Positions 16,636-26,584 of a stretch of DNA of 55,186 nt are shown here, one piece after another. Origin of the DNA: Lactobacillus sp. MRS-253-APC-2B (GTDB taxonomy: Bacteria > Bacillota > Bacilli > Lactobacillales > Lactobacillaceae); NCBI RefSeq assembly GCF_012843675.1, contig NZ_JABAFO010000010.1:1-55186 (forward strand). The letters run 5' to 3'. The notes under the pieces are model-generated. The model did not search any database and had not been told where the DNA came from. It saw only the letters and a list, made by a program, of their open reading frames with translations. Position numbers and translations under genes: made by a program. Position 1 is the first letter of the stretch; every line of letters starts with the position of its first letter.

Positions 16636-17382
16636 TTAGTCGCGCCGCAGCTGCATGTGTTTGGCACTGATGCGTGAGACCAGCATCATCAAAAGCGTCC
16701 AGACAACCACGCAGGTGATCAATGTCACGATAATAGCCGTTTCGGCAGCTTGGCCGGTCAGATTGATCGACCAGTTGGCGCCGATGAGTTCAAAGATACC
16801 CAGTTTACTTAAAAATAGCGTCAGATAGTAAATGACAAACATTGCCAAAATTGGGCCACCGATTGCTACGATAAGCTTCCATTTCCGACTGAGCAAGCCA
16901 AAGAAGTAGCCGATTGCCATTGCCGTCATCGTCGTTTCAAACAGCAGCAACAGCTCAAACAACAGACCCCACCAAATTGAAATCGAGTTATTGTAGATGA
17001 TTTTCTCAGATAGCGAACCGTTTGCCAAGAAGTTGAAAATAATAATTGCCAATTCTTGGATCAGTGTGATTACTACGGCGCTGATCATTTGCGAGCGCCA
17101 CAAAGTCTTGCGTGAGATACCGTTTTGAATCGTCCATTTAAAATTGCTGTATGGCGTGATCAAGAAATAAACAAATGGCGTAACGCTGGCAATAAACGTC
17201 CAGCCGCTAAAGATCCCGCGCAGATCATCCAATAAGTCACCAAAGCCAATTCCTCCAAAGATCAGGTTGACAATGGCAAAGAAAACTTGAATTGCGGCCA
17301 GCCAGATTGCGGCAATCACAAAGTCCCTGCCGCAGCGGTATAGGTCAGTTCGAATCACGAGTTTTTGTTTTGCTGAAATCAT
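16636..17382 (-). CDS. ABC-2 type transporter permease
   Basis: A 248-residue membrane protein with about six hydrophobic segments, e.g. FVIAAIWLAAIQVFFAIVNL, LIVAIGGPILAMFVIYYLTL and TAIIVTLITCVVVWTLLMML, consistent with the membrane partner of the ATPase encoded just upstream (10-base gap). The substrate is unknown. YtrA-type GntR-ABC modules usually respond to cell-wall antibiotics; that role is inference. Confidence 0.8.
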   Translation of the reverse strand: MISAKQKLVIRTDLYRCGRDFVIAAIWLAAIQVFFAIVNLIFGGIGFGDLLDDLRGIFSGWTFIASVTPFVYFLITPYSNFKWTIQNGISRKTLWRSQMISAVVITLIQELAIIIFNFLANGSLSEKIIYNNSISIWWGLLFELLLLFETTMTAMAIGYFFGLLSRKWKLIVAIGGPILAMFVIYYLTLFLSKLGIFELIGANWSINLTGQAAETAIIVTLITCVVVWTLLMMLVSRISAKHMQLRRD

Positions 17383-17392
17383 AATGCTCCCC

Positions 17393-18250
17393 CTACTTCT
17401 TCGTCAGATAGATAAAAGCCTGCTGCAGGTCCGGATGCTTGATTTGAATCTGATCCGGAATCTCCTTTTCTTCACTCAGCGCGCCACGTACGAACGCGGT
17501 CTTGATGCCAGCTAGACTGCGCGTTCCCAATACGTTTTGATCCTTAACGTACTCTTCAACCAGCATTGCCGGACCACTGATTACAAACATCTCAGCTAAA
17601 AGATCATCAACATCGGCATCAACCGTAATCTTTTCATTATCCAGAATAAAGATGTGCTCAACCAGCTGCTGGATCTCCTCAATCAGGTGCGTTGACAACA
17701 CATAGGTCTTGACGTTTTCTTCATAAGCCTTGAGCAGTTCTTGGTAAAAAACGTCGCGATGGTTGGCATCCAGTCCCAGAATCGGTTCATCCAAGAAAAC
17801 ATAATTAGCGTTGACCGATAATGCCACGATCAGCTTAGCCGCCGTCTGCAGACCGGTCGAAAGATTACTCAGTTTTACGTTCTCGTCTTGAATATCAAAT
17901 TCTTTTAACAGCCGCCGTGCCCGATTAAAATTAAAGCTGCCATAAGAAAGATCCGCCATTTCCCACATTTGTTTTAAAGTCACGTGCTTAGGATAGAGAC
18001 TGACCTCGCTCATCAGATAAAACTGCGTTAATGCCGCGTCATTATCATTGATATCATCATTCCCCAGCTTAATCGTACCGCTGTTTGGCAGGATTCGATT
18101 AACGATCAGATTCAATAGCGTTGACTTACCGGCACCGTTGCGTCCCAACAGACCATAAATCTTGCCCGGCTCCAGCGTCATATTGATGTCGTTTAAAATC
18201 GTCTGGCGGCCATAGTTTTTATTCAGGTGACTGATTTTTAATGCTTCCAT
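17393..18250 (-). CDS. ABC transporter ATP-binding protein
   Basis: A 285-residue ATPase. Walker A is [15 protein letters not shown], Walker B YVFLDEPILGLD, with the switch His in STHLIEEI. The signature loop is degenerate (LSTGLQ instead of LSGGQ), as in several YtrB-type proteins. The ATG at 18250 lies inside the end of the GntR gene (32-base overlap), so translation is coupled. Confidence 0.92.
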   Translation of the reverse strand: MEALKISHLNKNYGRQTILNDINMTLEPGKIYGLLGRNGAGKSTLLNLIVNRILPNSGTIKLGNDDINDNDAALTQFYLMSEVSLYPKHVTLKQMWEMADLSYGSFNFNRARRLLKEFDIQDENVKLSNLSTGLQTAAKLIVALSVNANYVFLDEPILGLDANHRDVFYQELLKAYEENVKTYVLSTHLIEEIQQLVEHIFILDNEKITVDADVDDLLAEMFVISGPAMLVEEYVKDQNVLGTRSLAGIKTAFVRGALSEEKEIPDQIQIKHPDLQQAFIYLTKK

Positions 18251-18614
18251 CTTGGTACCCCCGTTTAATCAATTCAATCAAATGTTCTTCAGTAATTCCC
18301 AGCTTGCTGGCCTCTTCCAGCAGGCTTTTAATATAGGTTTCATAAAATGTGTCTTTACGTTCTTCAACTATCTTGGCTTGAGCTCCCGCTGCTACAAACA
18401 TTCCCAAGCCGCGATGCTTTTCTAACAGCCCCCGATCAACCAGCTGTCGCATGCCTTTGAGCACGGTCGCCGGATTGATATGCAACTCTTGAGAAAGCTG
18501 CGTAGTTGAAGGCGCCTGCTCTCCTTCCTTCAACAGACCGGTAAAGATCATGTCTTCCAATTGATCAGCAATCTGTTGATAGATTGGCTCCGTTTGGTCA
18601 AATTCAAACTGCAT
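18219..18614 (-). CDS. GntR-family (YtrA-type) regulator
   Basis: 131 residues: an N-terminal GntR winged helix (PIYQQIADQLEDMIFTGLLK, then PSTTQLSQELHINPATVLKG) and only a short helical tail, the YtrA subfamily layout. It heads the operon with the ABC pair and very likely represses it; an operator-like site overlaps the promoter (18647-18694). GGGAGGTC precedes the ATG. Confidence 0.92.
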   Translation of the reverse strand: MQFEFDQTEPIYQQIADQLEDMIFTGLLKEGEQAPSTTQLSQELHINPATVLKGMRQLVDRGLLEKHRGLGMFVAAGAQAKIVEERKDTFYETYIKSLLEEASKLGITEEHLIELIKRGYQDGSIKNQSPE

Positions 18615-18646
18615 GACCAGACCTCCCTATTTATCTCCTTGGTTAA

Positions 18647-18694
18647 TTACATAAGTAACTAAGTAAATAATACCAAAGCTTTGTTTTTTTGCAA
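18647..18694 (-). promoter_or_regulatory. Promoter and GntR operator of the ABC operon
   Basis: Minus-strand -35 TTGCAA (18689-18694) and -10 TATTAT (18667-18672) are 16 bp apart. TTAC-N4-GTAA at 18647-18658, with a related TTAC half-site next to it, sits at the expected start of transcription. Confidence 0.6.
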
Positions 18695-18920
18695 GTATCA
18701 AATAAAAAATATCTGCTGCTAATTAAGCAAAACGCTTGTTCCATAAGGCTTTTGACGATCCAGAATTATCAGTTCGTGCATCATTCAAGATCTATTTTCA
18801 ATTTGAGCCGACTCAATGAGTAACCAACAACTAACTAGCAGCTGAACTTTCTGAGCATCAATTACAGCTGCTGGTGATTTTGGTCATCCAATGCTGTAAC
18901 AAGTTTTTTGGACAAATTAA
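18695..18920. other. Intergenic region without visible gene
   Basis: No open frame with a ribosome binding site and no clear hairpin. It separates the GntR-ABC promoter from the ffh terminator. Confidence 0.5.
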
Positions 18921-18950
18921 AAACCCTGCCTCGCAGTTGAGACAGGGTTT
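18921..18950 (-). terminator. ffh terminator
   Basis: AAACCCTG-C-CTC pairs with GAG-A-CAGGGTTT, followed by TTTTTAATTT on the minus strand, 70 bases past the ffh stop. Confidence 0.8.
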
Positions 18951-19019
18951 GAATTAAGTTATTCGTGATTGGTTTTTAACTTGGCTGAATAAAGAAAGTC
19001 ACCAAACCAAAACCATATT

Positions 19020-20471
19020 TTAGCGGCGCTTGTGCTTGTTGCGCAGCTTCCGCAGTTTTTGCTGCTGCCGCTTTTTGGCTTGCCGAGCCATGCGATTCAT
19101 CGCCATTTGACCCATCTTGCCGCCCATGCCAGGCATCTGACCGCCCATCATGTTCTGCAGACCGCCAAAATTGCCGTTGGTAACCTGCTTCATCATCTTG
19201 CGCATCTGGTTGAATTGCTTGATCATCCGGTTAACCTCAACAATCGGCCGACCAGAACCAGCTGCCAGACGTCGCCGCCGACTTGGGTTCATCAGATCAG
19301 GGTTTTCTCGCTCTTCAGGCGTCATTGACAAAATGATGGCCTTGATGTGGGCAAATTGCTTAGGATCAATATTGATGTTCTTCAAAGCCGGATTGTTGGC
19401 CATCCCTGGCATCATCTTTAAGATGTTTTCCAGCGGACCCATCTTGGTAACCTGATCCATCTGCTCCAAAAAGTCGTTGAAGTCAAACTCGTTGGCGCGC
19501 ATCTTGTCCATGGTTTCTTGGGCTTTTTCCTCATCGAAGTTCTTTTGAGCCTTTTCGATCAGGGTCATCATGTCCCCCATGCCCAAAATTCGTGAGGCCA
19601 TACGATCTGGATGAAAGACATCGAGATCTTCCATCTTTTCACCCTCACCGACAAACTTGATTGGCTTGCCAGTAACCGCCCGAATCGACATGGCCGCCCC
19701 ACCACGGGTATCACCATCCAGCTTGGTCAAAACAACGCCAGTGATATCCAGCTTATCGTTGAACCCTTCAGCCGTCTTAACCGCGTTTTGACCAGTCATG
19801 GCATCGACGACCAGCAGAATTTCATTTGGTTGAGTCAGATTTTTGATATTGACCAACTCATCCATTAATTGCTCGTCAATCTGCAGCCGCCCAGCCGTAT
19901 CGATGATTACATAGTCGTTATGATTCTGCTTGGCCTGCTCCATCCCGTCTCTAACGATGTCGACGGGATCTTTTTCTGTGCCTTCCTCAAAAACCGGCAC
20001 GCCAATCTGATCAGCGACCTGCTGCAGCTGCGTAATTGCGGCTGGTCGGTAAACGTCGGCCGCGATAAACATTGGTCGGGCGTTTTCTTCATTTTTCAGA
20101 CGCAATGCCAGTTTACCGGCCGTCGTCGTTTTACCAGCACCTTGCAATCCGACCATCATGATTACGGTTGGAATGTGTGGTGCCTTGTTCAGCGGTACGG
20201 CTTCCTCACCCATCAGCTTGGTTAATTCTTCATTAACGATTTTAACGATCTGCTGAGCAGGATTTAAGCCCTTGAGTACCTCGGCTCCGGCGGCCTTTTC
20301 ACGAACCGTTTTGACAAAGTCCTTAACAACGGCAAAGTTAACGTCGGCTTCCAAAAGTGCCAACCGGATCTCACGCATGGTTTCGCGCAGATCGGCCTCC
20401 GTCACTTTGGGCTTGCGCCGCAGTTTTTCCATCGCCTTTTGCAGACGATCAGTCAATCCTTCAAATGCCAT
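19020..20471 (-). CDS. ffh: Signal recognition particle protein
   Basis: The SRP54 GTPase that binds signal sequences and 4.5S/scRNA and delivers ribosomes to FtsY. 483 residues: N domain 1-90, G domain with GLQGAGKTTTAGKLAL (G1), DTAGRL (G3) and TKLDGD (G4), and a Met-rich M domain from about 330 with the RNA-binding RRRRLAAGSG helix and a Met/Gly-rich tail ending in basic residues. A TATAAT promoter of its own lies at 20543-20571, so it is uncoupled from ylxM-ftsY by the terminator at 20759. Confidence 0.98.
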   Translation of the reverse strand: MAFEGLTDRLQKAMEKLRRKPKVTEADLRETMREIRLALLEADVNFAVVKDFVKTVREKAAGAEVLKGLNPAQQIVKIVNEELTKLMGEEAVPLNKAPHIPTVIMMVGLQGAGKTTTAGKLALRLKNEENARPMFIAADVYRPAAITQLQQVADQIGVPVFEEGTEKDPVDIVRDGMEQAKQNHNDYVIIDTAGRLQIDEQLMDELVNIKNLTQPNEILLVVDAMTGQNAVKTAEGFNDKLDITGVVLTKLDGDTRGGAAMSIRAVTGKPIKFVGEGEKMEDLDVFHPDRMASRILGMGDMMTLIEKAQKNFDEEKAQETMDKMRANEFDFNDFLEQMDQVTKMGPLENILKMMPGMANNPALKNINIDPKQFAHIKAIILSMTPEERENPDLMNPSRRRRLAAGSGRPIVEVNRMIKQFNQMRKMMKQVTNGNFGGLQNMMGGQMPGMGGKMGQMAMNRMARQAKKRQQQKLRKLRNKHKRR

Positions 20472-20542
20472 TTTTTACTCCTCTTTTCATCAGGCCGAGC
20501 AAATGCAGCCGATGAGGTTAATTTATAGTTCAAACAGTTTCT

Positions 20543-20571
20543 ATTATAACAAAAAGATTTTATCATTATAA
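20543..20571 (-). promoter_or_regulatory. ffh promoter
   Basis: Minus-strand -35 TTATAA (20566-20571) and perfect -10 TATAAT (20543-20548) are 17 bp apart, 72 bases before the ffh ATG. The remaining 20572-20758 shows nothing recognisable. Confidence 0.65.
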
Positions 20572-20758
20572 ACTACTTGGCAGTGAGTTATAAATCTTTT
20601 AGCCATTCCACCCGTGTCCTAAGCTGCATCGCGCTAACTTAGACCATTCAATCAGTACTTAAACTATTCTGATCACGTTCTGAGACCTTAATCAGATCCC
20701 AAACGACAAAACAAGCAAATATTCGCGTTCTAGGCTGCTGTAGCAATATCAATCAAAA

Positions 20759-20791
20759 AAGCTGGTCAACTCAATCCGAGTCGACCAGCTT
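20759..20791 (-). terminator. Terminator after ylxM
   Basis: AAGCTGGTC-A-ACTC pairs with GAGT-C-GACCAGCTT, followed by TTTT on the minus strand, directly after the ylxM stop. It splits the classic ftsY-ylxM-ffh series. Confidence 0.9.
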
Positions 20792-20794
20792 GAT

Positions 20795-21145
20795 TTATTC
20801 TTCTTCCATGTTTTCCATATTGGCAATCAGATTATTCAATTCGGCATCATCTGGATAATGCTCCTTGACATAGCGTTGAATCCGATCCGCCTGGCGATTG
20901 CGCATCTCAAAATCAGCATAGAGGTGCAATTTGTCCTCATAGCTTTCCAAAATTTTTTCGGTCCGCTTGATGTTGTCATAGACTGCCTGCCGCGAAACCT
21001 CAAATTCTTCGGCAATCTCGCCAAGCGAATAGTCGTCGGCATAATAGAGCTGAATATATTCGTTCTGCTTTTTGGTCAGCAGTGGCTGGTAGAACTCAAA
21101 CAGTGCGTTGATACGCTCGTTTTTTTCAATATCCACGGCCAGCAC
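20795..21145 (-). CDS. ylxM: YlxM-type HTH protein associated with SRP
   Basis: A 116-residue UPF0122 protein with a sigma-70 region 4-like helix-turn-helix ([20 protein letters not shown]). In streptococci YlxM binds the SRP RNA and Ffh and modulates SRP assembly. It starts 3 bases after the ftsY stop, the usual arrangement. Confidence 0.93.
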   Translation of the reverse strand: MLAVDIEKNERINALFEFYQPLLTKKQNEYIQLYYADDYSLGEIAEEFEVSRQAVYDNIKRTEKILESYEDKLHLYADFEMRNRQADRIQRYVKEHYPDDAELNNLIANMENMEEE

Positions 21146-21148
21146 CTC

Positions 21149-22984
21149 TTATTTTTCGACAACCAGACCTTTGAATAGTCCGTAGACAAAGTCGCCAGCA
21201 TCAAACTTCTGCAAGTCGGTAACCTTTTCGCCCAGGCCAACGTACTTAACCGGCAGATGGAGCTCATTTCTAATCGCCAGCACGATCCCACCACGCGCCG
21301 TACCATCCAGTTTGGTCAAGACGATGCCGGAAACATCAGTACTTTCCTTAAACAGTTTGGCTTGGTTCAAGGCATTTTGACCAGTCGTGGCATCCAAAAC
21401 CAATAGCACTTCATGCGGTGCATCCGGAATCTCACGCGCCATGATCCGCTTCATTTTAGCCAGCTCGTTCATCAGATTGACTTTATTTTGCAGTCGGCCA
21501 GCCGTATCAACCAGTAAAATATCATAGTTCTCTTCTTTGGCCTTCTTGACCCCGTCAAAGACAACTGCGGCTGGATCACCATTGGCTGGGCCCATGACGA
21601 TATCAACGCCATCACGCTTAGCCCAAACGTCCAGCTGCTCAACAGCCCCAGCTCTGAACGTATCACCAGCTGCCAGCAGCACGCGCTTGCCTTCATCCTT
21701 GAAGCGCTTGGCCATCTTACCGATTGTCGTGGTCTTACCGGCACCATTGACCCCGACGAACATGATGACAGTTGGACCTTCTTTTGCAAAGTTGAGGTCG
21801 GGATTTTCATCAATCCCCGCGTCCTCATAAAGATCAACCATCTTTTCAATGATGACGTTGGAGACATCCTGCTTGCTCTTGGCATTTTGCAGCTTAACCT
21901 CTTCACGCAGCTCATCAGAAATCTTCATTGCCATATCATAGCCAACGTCGGATTCAATCAAGAGGTCTTCCAAGTCTTCAAAGAAATCCTCGTCAACGTG
22001 ACGGAAATTAGCTAAGAAGTGGTTCAATTTGGCGCCAAAACCGATCCGTGACTTTTTCAGACCGCGATCATACTTTTCAGTCGTGGATTCTTCAGTCTGA
22101 CTTTCCGTTTCGTTTTCAGCTGCGACAGCTTGTGAGTCACTCTCCGTGTTTTTGTCATCATCAGCCTCAGTCGCTTTATCTTTCGTAACGTCAGCCGACT
22201 GTTCTGCTGCTTCGCTAGCCTCGCTTTGAGTTGATGCTTTTTCGGTTACATCCGCAGTCTCACTTGCAACAGTATCGGTTACTGATGCAACTTCATTGGT
22301 TTCAACCGTTGATTTGTTTTCATCATTAGCTTCTGACTCAACTGCTTGTACCTTTTCAGCAACTGCTGACTGTGCCTGTTTTGATGCCACTGCTTCATCA
22401 CTAGCTGCCGATTCAGTAACTGATTGAGCTGATTGGACCGCTTGTTCTTTGGCCGCAGCAGCACTTTGTTGAGCAGCCTGTGATTGAGCTTGTTCGGCTG
22501 CTTCTTGAGCTTCTTTACGTGTTGCATCAGACTGAGCGGCCTGTTCTTTGGCTGTAGCAGCACTTTGTTGAGCAGCCTGTGATTGAGCTTGTTCGGCTGC
22601 TTCTTGGGCTTCCTTACGTGCTGCATCAGACTGGGCCGCCTGTTTTTCGGCAATTACAGCGGATTTTTGCTTGGCTGCAGTCATTGCCGCATCTTTTTCA
22701 TCAGCCTGGTCAGCTGGCTGAGTAGATGCTGAAGCGGCCTCACTGACTGCAGATTCTACTGATGCTTGGCTTGCTGCGTTTTCAGTAATTTCGCTAGCCA
22801 CAGCTGGGCTCTCCACCGCTTCTGCAGTTCTGCTTTCACTGACAGCACTCTCACTGGCCACAGTTTCAGCGACTGTAGTTTCGCTAGCCGCAGCTTGGCT
22901 TTCAGCATTTTCGCTAGCCGCGGATTCCGGTACTGCTTCTTTTTTATGCTTGGACTTGCGACGAAAAATATCAAATAATCCCAT
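21149..22984 (-). CDS. ftsY: SRP receptor FtsY with long repetitive A domain
   Basis: The membrane-associated GTPase that docks SRP. 611 residues, much longer than the ~330-residue minimal NG form. Residues about 1-310 are a basic start (FRRKSKHKKE) followed by an Ala/Ser/Glu/Gln-rich, probably disordered A domain with a 33-residue tandem repeat (DNA repeat at 22443-22640). The NG domain follows: GVNGAGKTTTIGKMA (G1, about residue 409), DTAGRLQ (G3) and TKLDGTARGG (G4), with the membrane-side end VGLGEKVTDLQKFD. Preceded by smc with an overlapping-style spacing of 20 bases. Confidence 0.97.
   Translation of the reverse strand: MGLFDIFRRKSKHKKEAVPESAASENAESQAAASETTVAETVASESAVSESRTAEAVESPAVASEITENAASQASVESAVSEAASASTQPADQADEKDAAMTAAKQKSAVIAEKQAAQSDAARKEAQEAAEQAQSQAAQQSAATAKEQAAQSDATRKEAQEAAEQAQSQAAQQSAAAAKEQAVQSAQSVTESAASDEAVASKQAQSAVAEKVQAVESEANDENKSTVETNEVASVTDTVASETADVTEKASTQSEASEAAEQSADVTKDKATEADDDKNTESDSQAVAAENETESQTEESTTEKYDRGLKKSRIGFGAKLNHFLANFRHVDEDFFEDLEDLLIESDVGYDMAMKISDELREEVKLQNAKSKQDVSNVIIEKMVDLYEDAGIDENPDLNFAKEGPTVIMFVGVNGAGKTTTIGKMAKRFKDEGKRVLLAAGDTFRAGAVEQLDVWAKRDGVDIVMGPANGDPAAVVFDGVKKAKEENYDILLVDTAGRLQNKVNLMNELAKMKRIMAREIPDAPHEVLLVLDATTGQNALNQAKLFKESTDVSGIVLTKLDGTARGGIVLAIRNELHLPVKYVGLGEKVTDLQKFDAGDFVYGLFKGLVVEK
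22443..22640 (-). repeat. 99-bp tandem repeat inside ftsY A domain
   Basis: Two near-identical 99-bp units (unit starts about 22443 and 22542) encode 33-residue repeats containing KEAQEAAEQAQSQAAQQS. A partial third unit follows towards the N terminus. Such units can expand or contract by slippage without breaking the frame. Confidence 0.85.
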
Positions 22985-23004
22985 TATTGCGCCTTCTTTC
23001 TAAT

Positions 23005-26000
23005 CTAGTTCTGATCTTCGTCATTCAACGCTTCTTGTACGTCAACCGAAACCATCTTGGAAACCCCGGACTCCTGCATGGTGACCCCATACAAAACGTT
23101 GGCATTCATCATGGTCCCTTTTCGGTGCGTAATCACGATAAACTGTGGTCCATCCTCACCGAAACGCCCCAGATACTTGGCAAATCGATCAACGTTAACC
23201 TCATCCAAAGCAGCTTCGGGCTCATCTAAAATGGCAAATGGCACCGGCCGCACCTTTAAAATGGCAAACAGCAGAGCTATCGCCGTCAGTGCCTTTTCCC
23301 CACCAGAAAGCAGACTCAGCTGTTGGTTGCGCTTGCCAGGCGGCTGGGCCATAATGTCCACCCCGCTAGTCAAAACGTCATCTGGATCCGTCAGTACCAA
23401 TTTAGCCTGACCACCCTCAAAAATTGTAGCGAACGTTTCGGCAAAAGCGGCTGAGACCTCCTTAAACGTCTTAACAAAGCGCGTCTTAACCTGTTCATCC
23501 ATGGCATTCATGGTTTCTTGCAGCTGATCGCGAGCCTTTTCCAAATCGGCTTTTTGACCGGTTAAGAAGTCGTAGCGCTCTGAAATCCGTTCATATTCCT
23601 GAATGGCTCCGGTATTGACCGGTCCCAGTTCGTCTAGACCGCGCTTCAAAAGCTTCAGCTGACGGTTCAGCTCGTCATCGCTCAATGGACTGAGTTCCTG
23701 TCTGGCATCAGCCAGCGTCATTGAATAAGTCTCGCTCAAACGATTCAGGCCCTGGTCAATTCTCATCTCCAGACGTGCCCGCTGCGCCTTGATGCCAGAA
23801 AGGTCTTCGATAGCTGCCCGCTGCAAGGCCTGTAGCCGATCATTTTGCTCATTGGCGTCCTGCAGCTGATCATTTAGCGTTGTTAGTTTTTCATCACAGC
23901 TTTCCAGCTGCTTTTGCGCATCCTGCAGCTGCTGTTCAGTTTCTTTTAAGGCCGCGGCCGTCGTTTGACGATCATCGGCCTGCTGCTGATCATTTTCATC
24001 CAGTAACTGCAGCTGCTGCTTGAGCTCAGCCAAACGTTTTTCAATATCCTGGCTGCGTTCTTCAAGCTCAGCTGCCTGTTCTTTAGCCTGGCGCAGTCGT
24101 TCACGTGCCACGGCCAGCCATTGCTGCATTTCATGGAGCTGCTCAAGCTGCGCGCTGGCGTTGTTTTGCAGATCACTTTGCTGCTGCTTGATCTTTTCCA
24201 TATCGGCCTTTAGCTGCACCAACTGATCAGCCAGCTGCTGCTCGTTTTCTTTGGCCGTAGACATTTCGCGTTCAAACTGTTCTGGATTGCCGGCTGCATT
24301 GGCTTGGTAATCTAACGCCTTAAGTTGGCGCTTGAGTTCAGCCAGCTGACTGTCGGCCAGTTGCTGATTGGCCTTCGCCTCATTCAGCTGCTGATTGGCC
24401 TGGGCCGTCTCATTTTGAAGACTGGCAAGGGTCTGCTGGTTGCTTTGACGAGCCTGTTCGAGCTGTCTAACCTTTTGCTCTAATTCACTGGCATGCTGCT
24501 GTTGGGCCTGCAGCTCTTGTTTCATCTTTTCGACCATCTGCTGCTGGCTCAACAAACCGATCCGCTGACTGCGGCTGGCCCCACCGGTCATGGCACCGCT
24601 GGTATTGATCAGCTGGCCATCCAGTGTAATCACGCGAACCTGATGCTGGCCAGCCTTGGCGAGCTGCGTGGCATGGTCAAGATTGTCAGCCACGATCGTA
24701 TTGCTCAATAAATGATCGATGACGACCTGGAAACGTGGATCATATTGAATCAGTTCACTGGCCCGACCGACGAAGCCTGGCAGCGTCCGCAGGCGATCTA
24801 GATTTCTTGGCTGATAGCCGCCACGGAGCGTATCCAGTGGCAGAATCGTTGCCCGACCGCCACGCTGTCTAACCAGATAATTGATGATCTGCTTACCATC
24901 GTTTTGCGTGGCTACGACCAGATGCTGTAATTGTCCACCCAGCACTGTTTCCAGAGCCGTTGTGTATTCTTGCGGTACCTTGATCAGCTCACTGACTGGA
25001 CCAAACAGGCCATTAAACTGCCGACGCTGCTTTAAGACGTTTTGAACGCCACTGTAGTAACCAGTGTAATCAGCAGCCATAGCTTGATAGTTGTTGACGC
25101 GCGCCTTGCAGGATCTAACGTCGCCCAGTGCTTGATACCATGCTTGCTGGATATGTTCATATTGCTGCTGCAGCTGACTTTGCTGACTGCGTTCTTGATT
25201 GAGCTGAGCCGTTTTTTGTACCAATACGCTTTGGGCATTTGAAACGGTCTGGGCCTGTTGATCAGCATTTTGCTGGGCAGTCTGCAGACGTTCTTGGATA
25301 TTCTTCAATTCGTCGCTGTGCTGTTGATACTGACTGAGCGCCTGTTCATGACTGCGCTTTAAAAAAGTCTGCTGGTTGCGAGCCGTTGCCTGTTTTTGCA
25401 ACAGATCAACCTGCTGATCACGCATATTTTCCAGTTGCTGAGCCAACTGTTGCGAGCGCTGTTCGGCACTTTGCGACTTGGCCTCGTTTAGCGCCTTTTG
25501 ATGCTCTTTGATAGACTGCTGTTGTTTGGCAATCGACTCGTTTTGCGATTTCAGCGTGTGATTTGTTTCAGCAAGCTGTGCCTCAAGCTCATTTTGCTGA
25601 GCCATTAAACGCTGCTTTTCATTCTCACGTTGCTCAAGGCGAACTGATGAAAGCGACTGTTTGCTGTTGAGCTTGCCGATCATCGTAGTGGCATCCAGGA
25701 TCTTTTGCTGCAGCTCGTCTTTGACCGTTAACAGTCGTTTTTGCTGTGCTTGTTGCTGCGCCAGTTTTTGGGCAGCCGCTTTAGCCTGCTCATCATATTC
25801 GGCTGCCATTGATTGTGAATTTTCCTGTTTGGCGACAACCTGTTTTAGGGCTGTCTGATCAGCATCCAGCTGGCGGACCGTTTTGGTTTTGTCCAACAGA
25901 TCAAACTTGCCCTTTTGCTCCAGATAATCTTGAGCCAAGGCACTCTGTTCGGCTAGCGGTTCCAATTGATCTTCCAGTTCGGATACGATGTCGTTGACTC

Positions 26001-26568
26001 GGTTCAGATTTTCACGCGTGGTATCCAATCGTTTTTCAGCCGTTGCCTTGTTTTGCTTGTATTTTGATACACCAGCCGCCGTTTCGATGATGGCACGGCG
26101 ATCGGTTGGCTTGCCATTGAAAATCTCGGCAATGCGGCCTTGTGAGATCACAGAAAACGACTCACGACCAACGCCAGAGTCAACAAACAGATCAACGATA
26201 TCTCGCAAGCGGACCTGCTGATTGTTGATCAGATACTCGCTGTCGCCGTTGCGATACAGCTTGCGCGTGATCTTGAGTTCAGAAAAGTCACTGTTCAAGT
26301 AGTGGTCGCTGTTGTCAAAAGCAATCGAAACCAGAGCCCGATTCAACGGTGCCCGGTCTTCAGAACCATTAAAAATGACATCTGCCATTTTGTTGCCTCG
26401 CAAGGTCTTGGCTGACTGTTCACCCAAAACCCAGCGAATAGCCTCGATGATGTTTGACTTACCACTACCATTGGGACCAATAATCCCGGTCATTCCTGGG
26501 CGAAATTCAATTGTTGTTGGTTGGGCAAATGACTTGAAGCCATCCAACGTAAGCGACAATAAGCGCAT
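23005..26568 (-). CDS. smc: Chromosome segregation protein SMC
   Basis: The condensin ATPase. 1187 residues, the normal length. N-terminal Walker A GPNGSGKSNIIEAI; long Gln/Glu-rich coiled coils (about 165-500 and 680-1020); hinge at about 510-680 with GLFGPVSELIKVP and NTSGAMTGGASRS; C-terminal signature LSGGEKALTAIALLFAIL and Walker B FAILDEPEAALDEVNV. Encoded between rnc and ftsY, the standard Bacillota order. The coiled coils are unusually rich in glutamine. Confidence 0.98.
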   Translation of the reverse strand: MRLLSLTLDGFKSFAQPTTIEFRPGMTGIIGPNGSGKSNIIEAIRWVLGEQSAKTLRGNKMADVIFNGSEDRAPLNRALVSIAFDNSDHYLNSDFSELKITRKLYRNGDSEYLINNQQVRLRDIVDLFVDSGVGRESFSVISQGRIAEIFNGKPTDRRAIIETAAGVSKYKQNKATAEKRLDTTRENLNRVNDIVSELEDQLEPLAEQSALAQDYLEQKGKFDLLDKTKTVRQLDADQTALKQVVAKQENSQSMAAEYDEQAKAAAQKLAQQQAQQKRLLTVKDELQQKILDATTMIGKLNSKQSLSSVRLEQRENEKQRLMAQQNELEAQLAETNHTLKSQNESIAKQQQSIKEHQKALNEAKSQSAEQRSQQLAQQLENMRDQQVDLLQKQATARNQQTFLKRSHEQALSQYQQHSDELKNIQERLQTAQQNADQQAQTVSNAQSVLVQKTAQLNQERSQQSQLQQQYEHIQQAWYQALGDVRSCKARVNNYQAMAADYTGYYSGVQNVLKQRRQFNGLFGPVSELIKVPQEYTTALETVLGGQLQHLVVATQNDGKQIINYLVRQRGGRATILPLDTLRGGYQPRNLDRLRTLPGFVGRASELIQYDPRFQVVIDHLLSNTIVADNLDHATQLAKAGQHQVRVITLDGQLINTSGAMTGGASRSQRIGLLSQQQMVEKMKQELQAQQQHASELEQKVRQLEQARQSNQQTLASLQNETAQANQQLNEAKANQQLADSQLAELKRQLKALDYQANAAGNPEQFEREMSTAKENEQQLADQLVQLKADMEKIKQQQSDLQNNASAQLEQLHEMQQWLAVARERLRQAKEQAAELEERSQDIEKRLAELKQQLQLLDENDQQQADDRQTTAAALKETEQQLQDAQKQLESCDEKLTTLNDQLQDANEQNDRLQALQRAAIEDLSGIKAQRARLEMRIDQGLNRLSETYSMTLADARQELSPLSDDELNRQLKLLKRGLDELGPVNTGAIQEYERISERYDFLTGQKADLEKARDQLQETMNAMDEQVKTRFVKTFKEVSAAFAETFATIFEGGQAKLVLTDPDDVLTSGVDIMAQPPGKRNQQLSLLSGGEKALTAIALLFAILKVRPVPFAILDEPEAALDEVNVDRFAKYLGRFGEDGPQFIVITHRKGTMMNANVLYGVTMQESGVSKMVSVDVQEALNDEDQN

Positions 26569-26584
26569 CGGGATTCCCTGCCTT

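Noticed and set aside
22443-22640. Regular repeat spacing considered as a CRISPR array
   Set aside because: The repeats are in frame inside ftsY, 99 bp with no spacers of other sequence.
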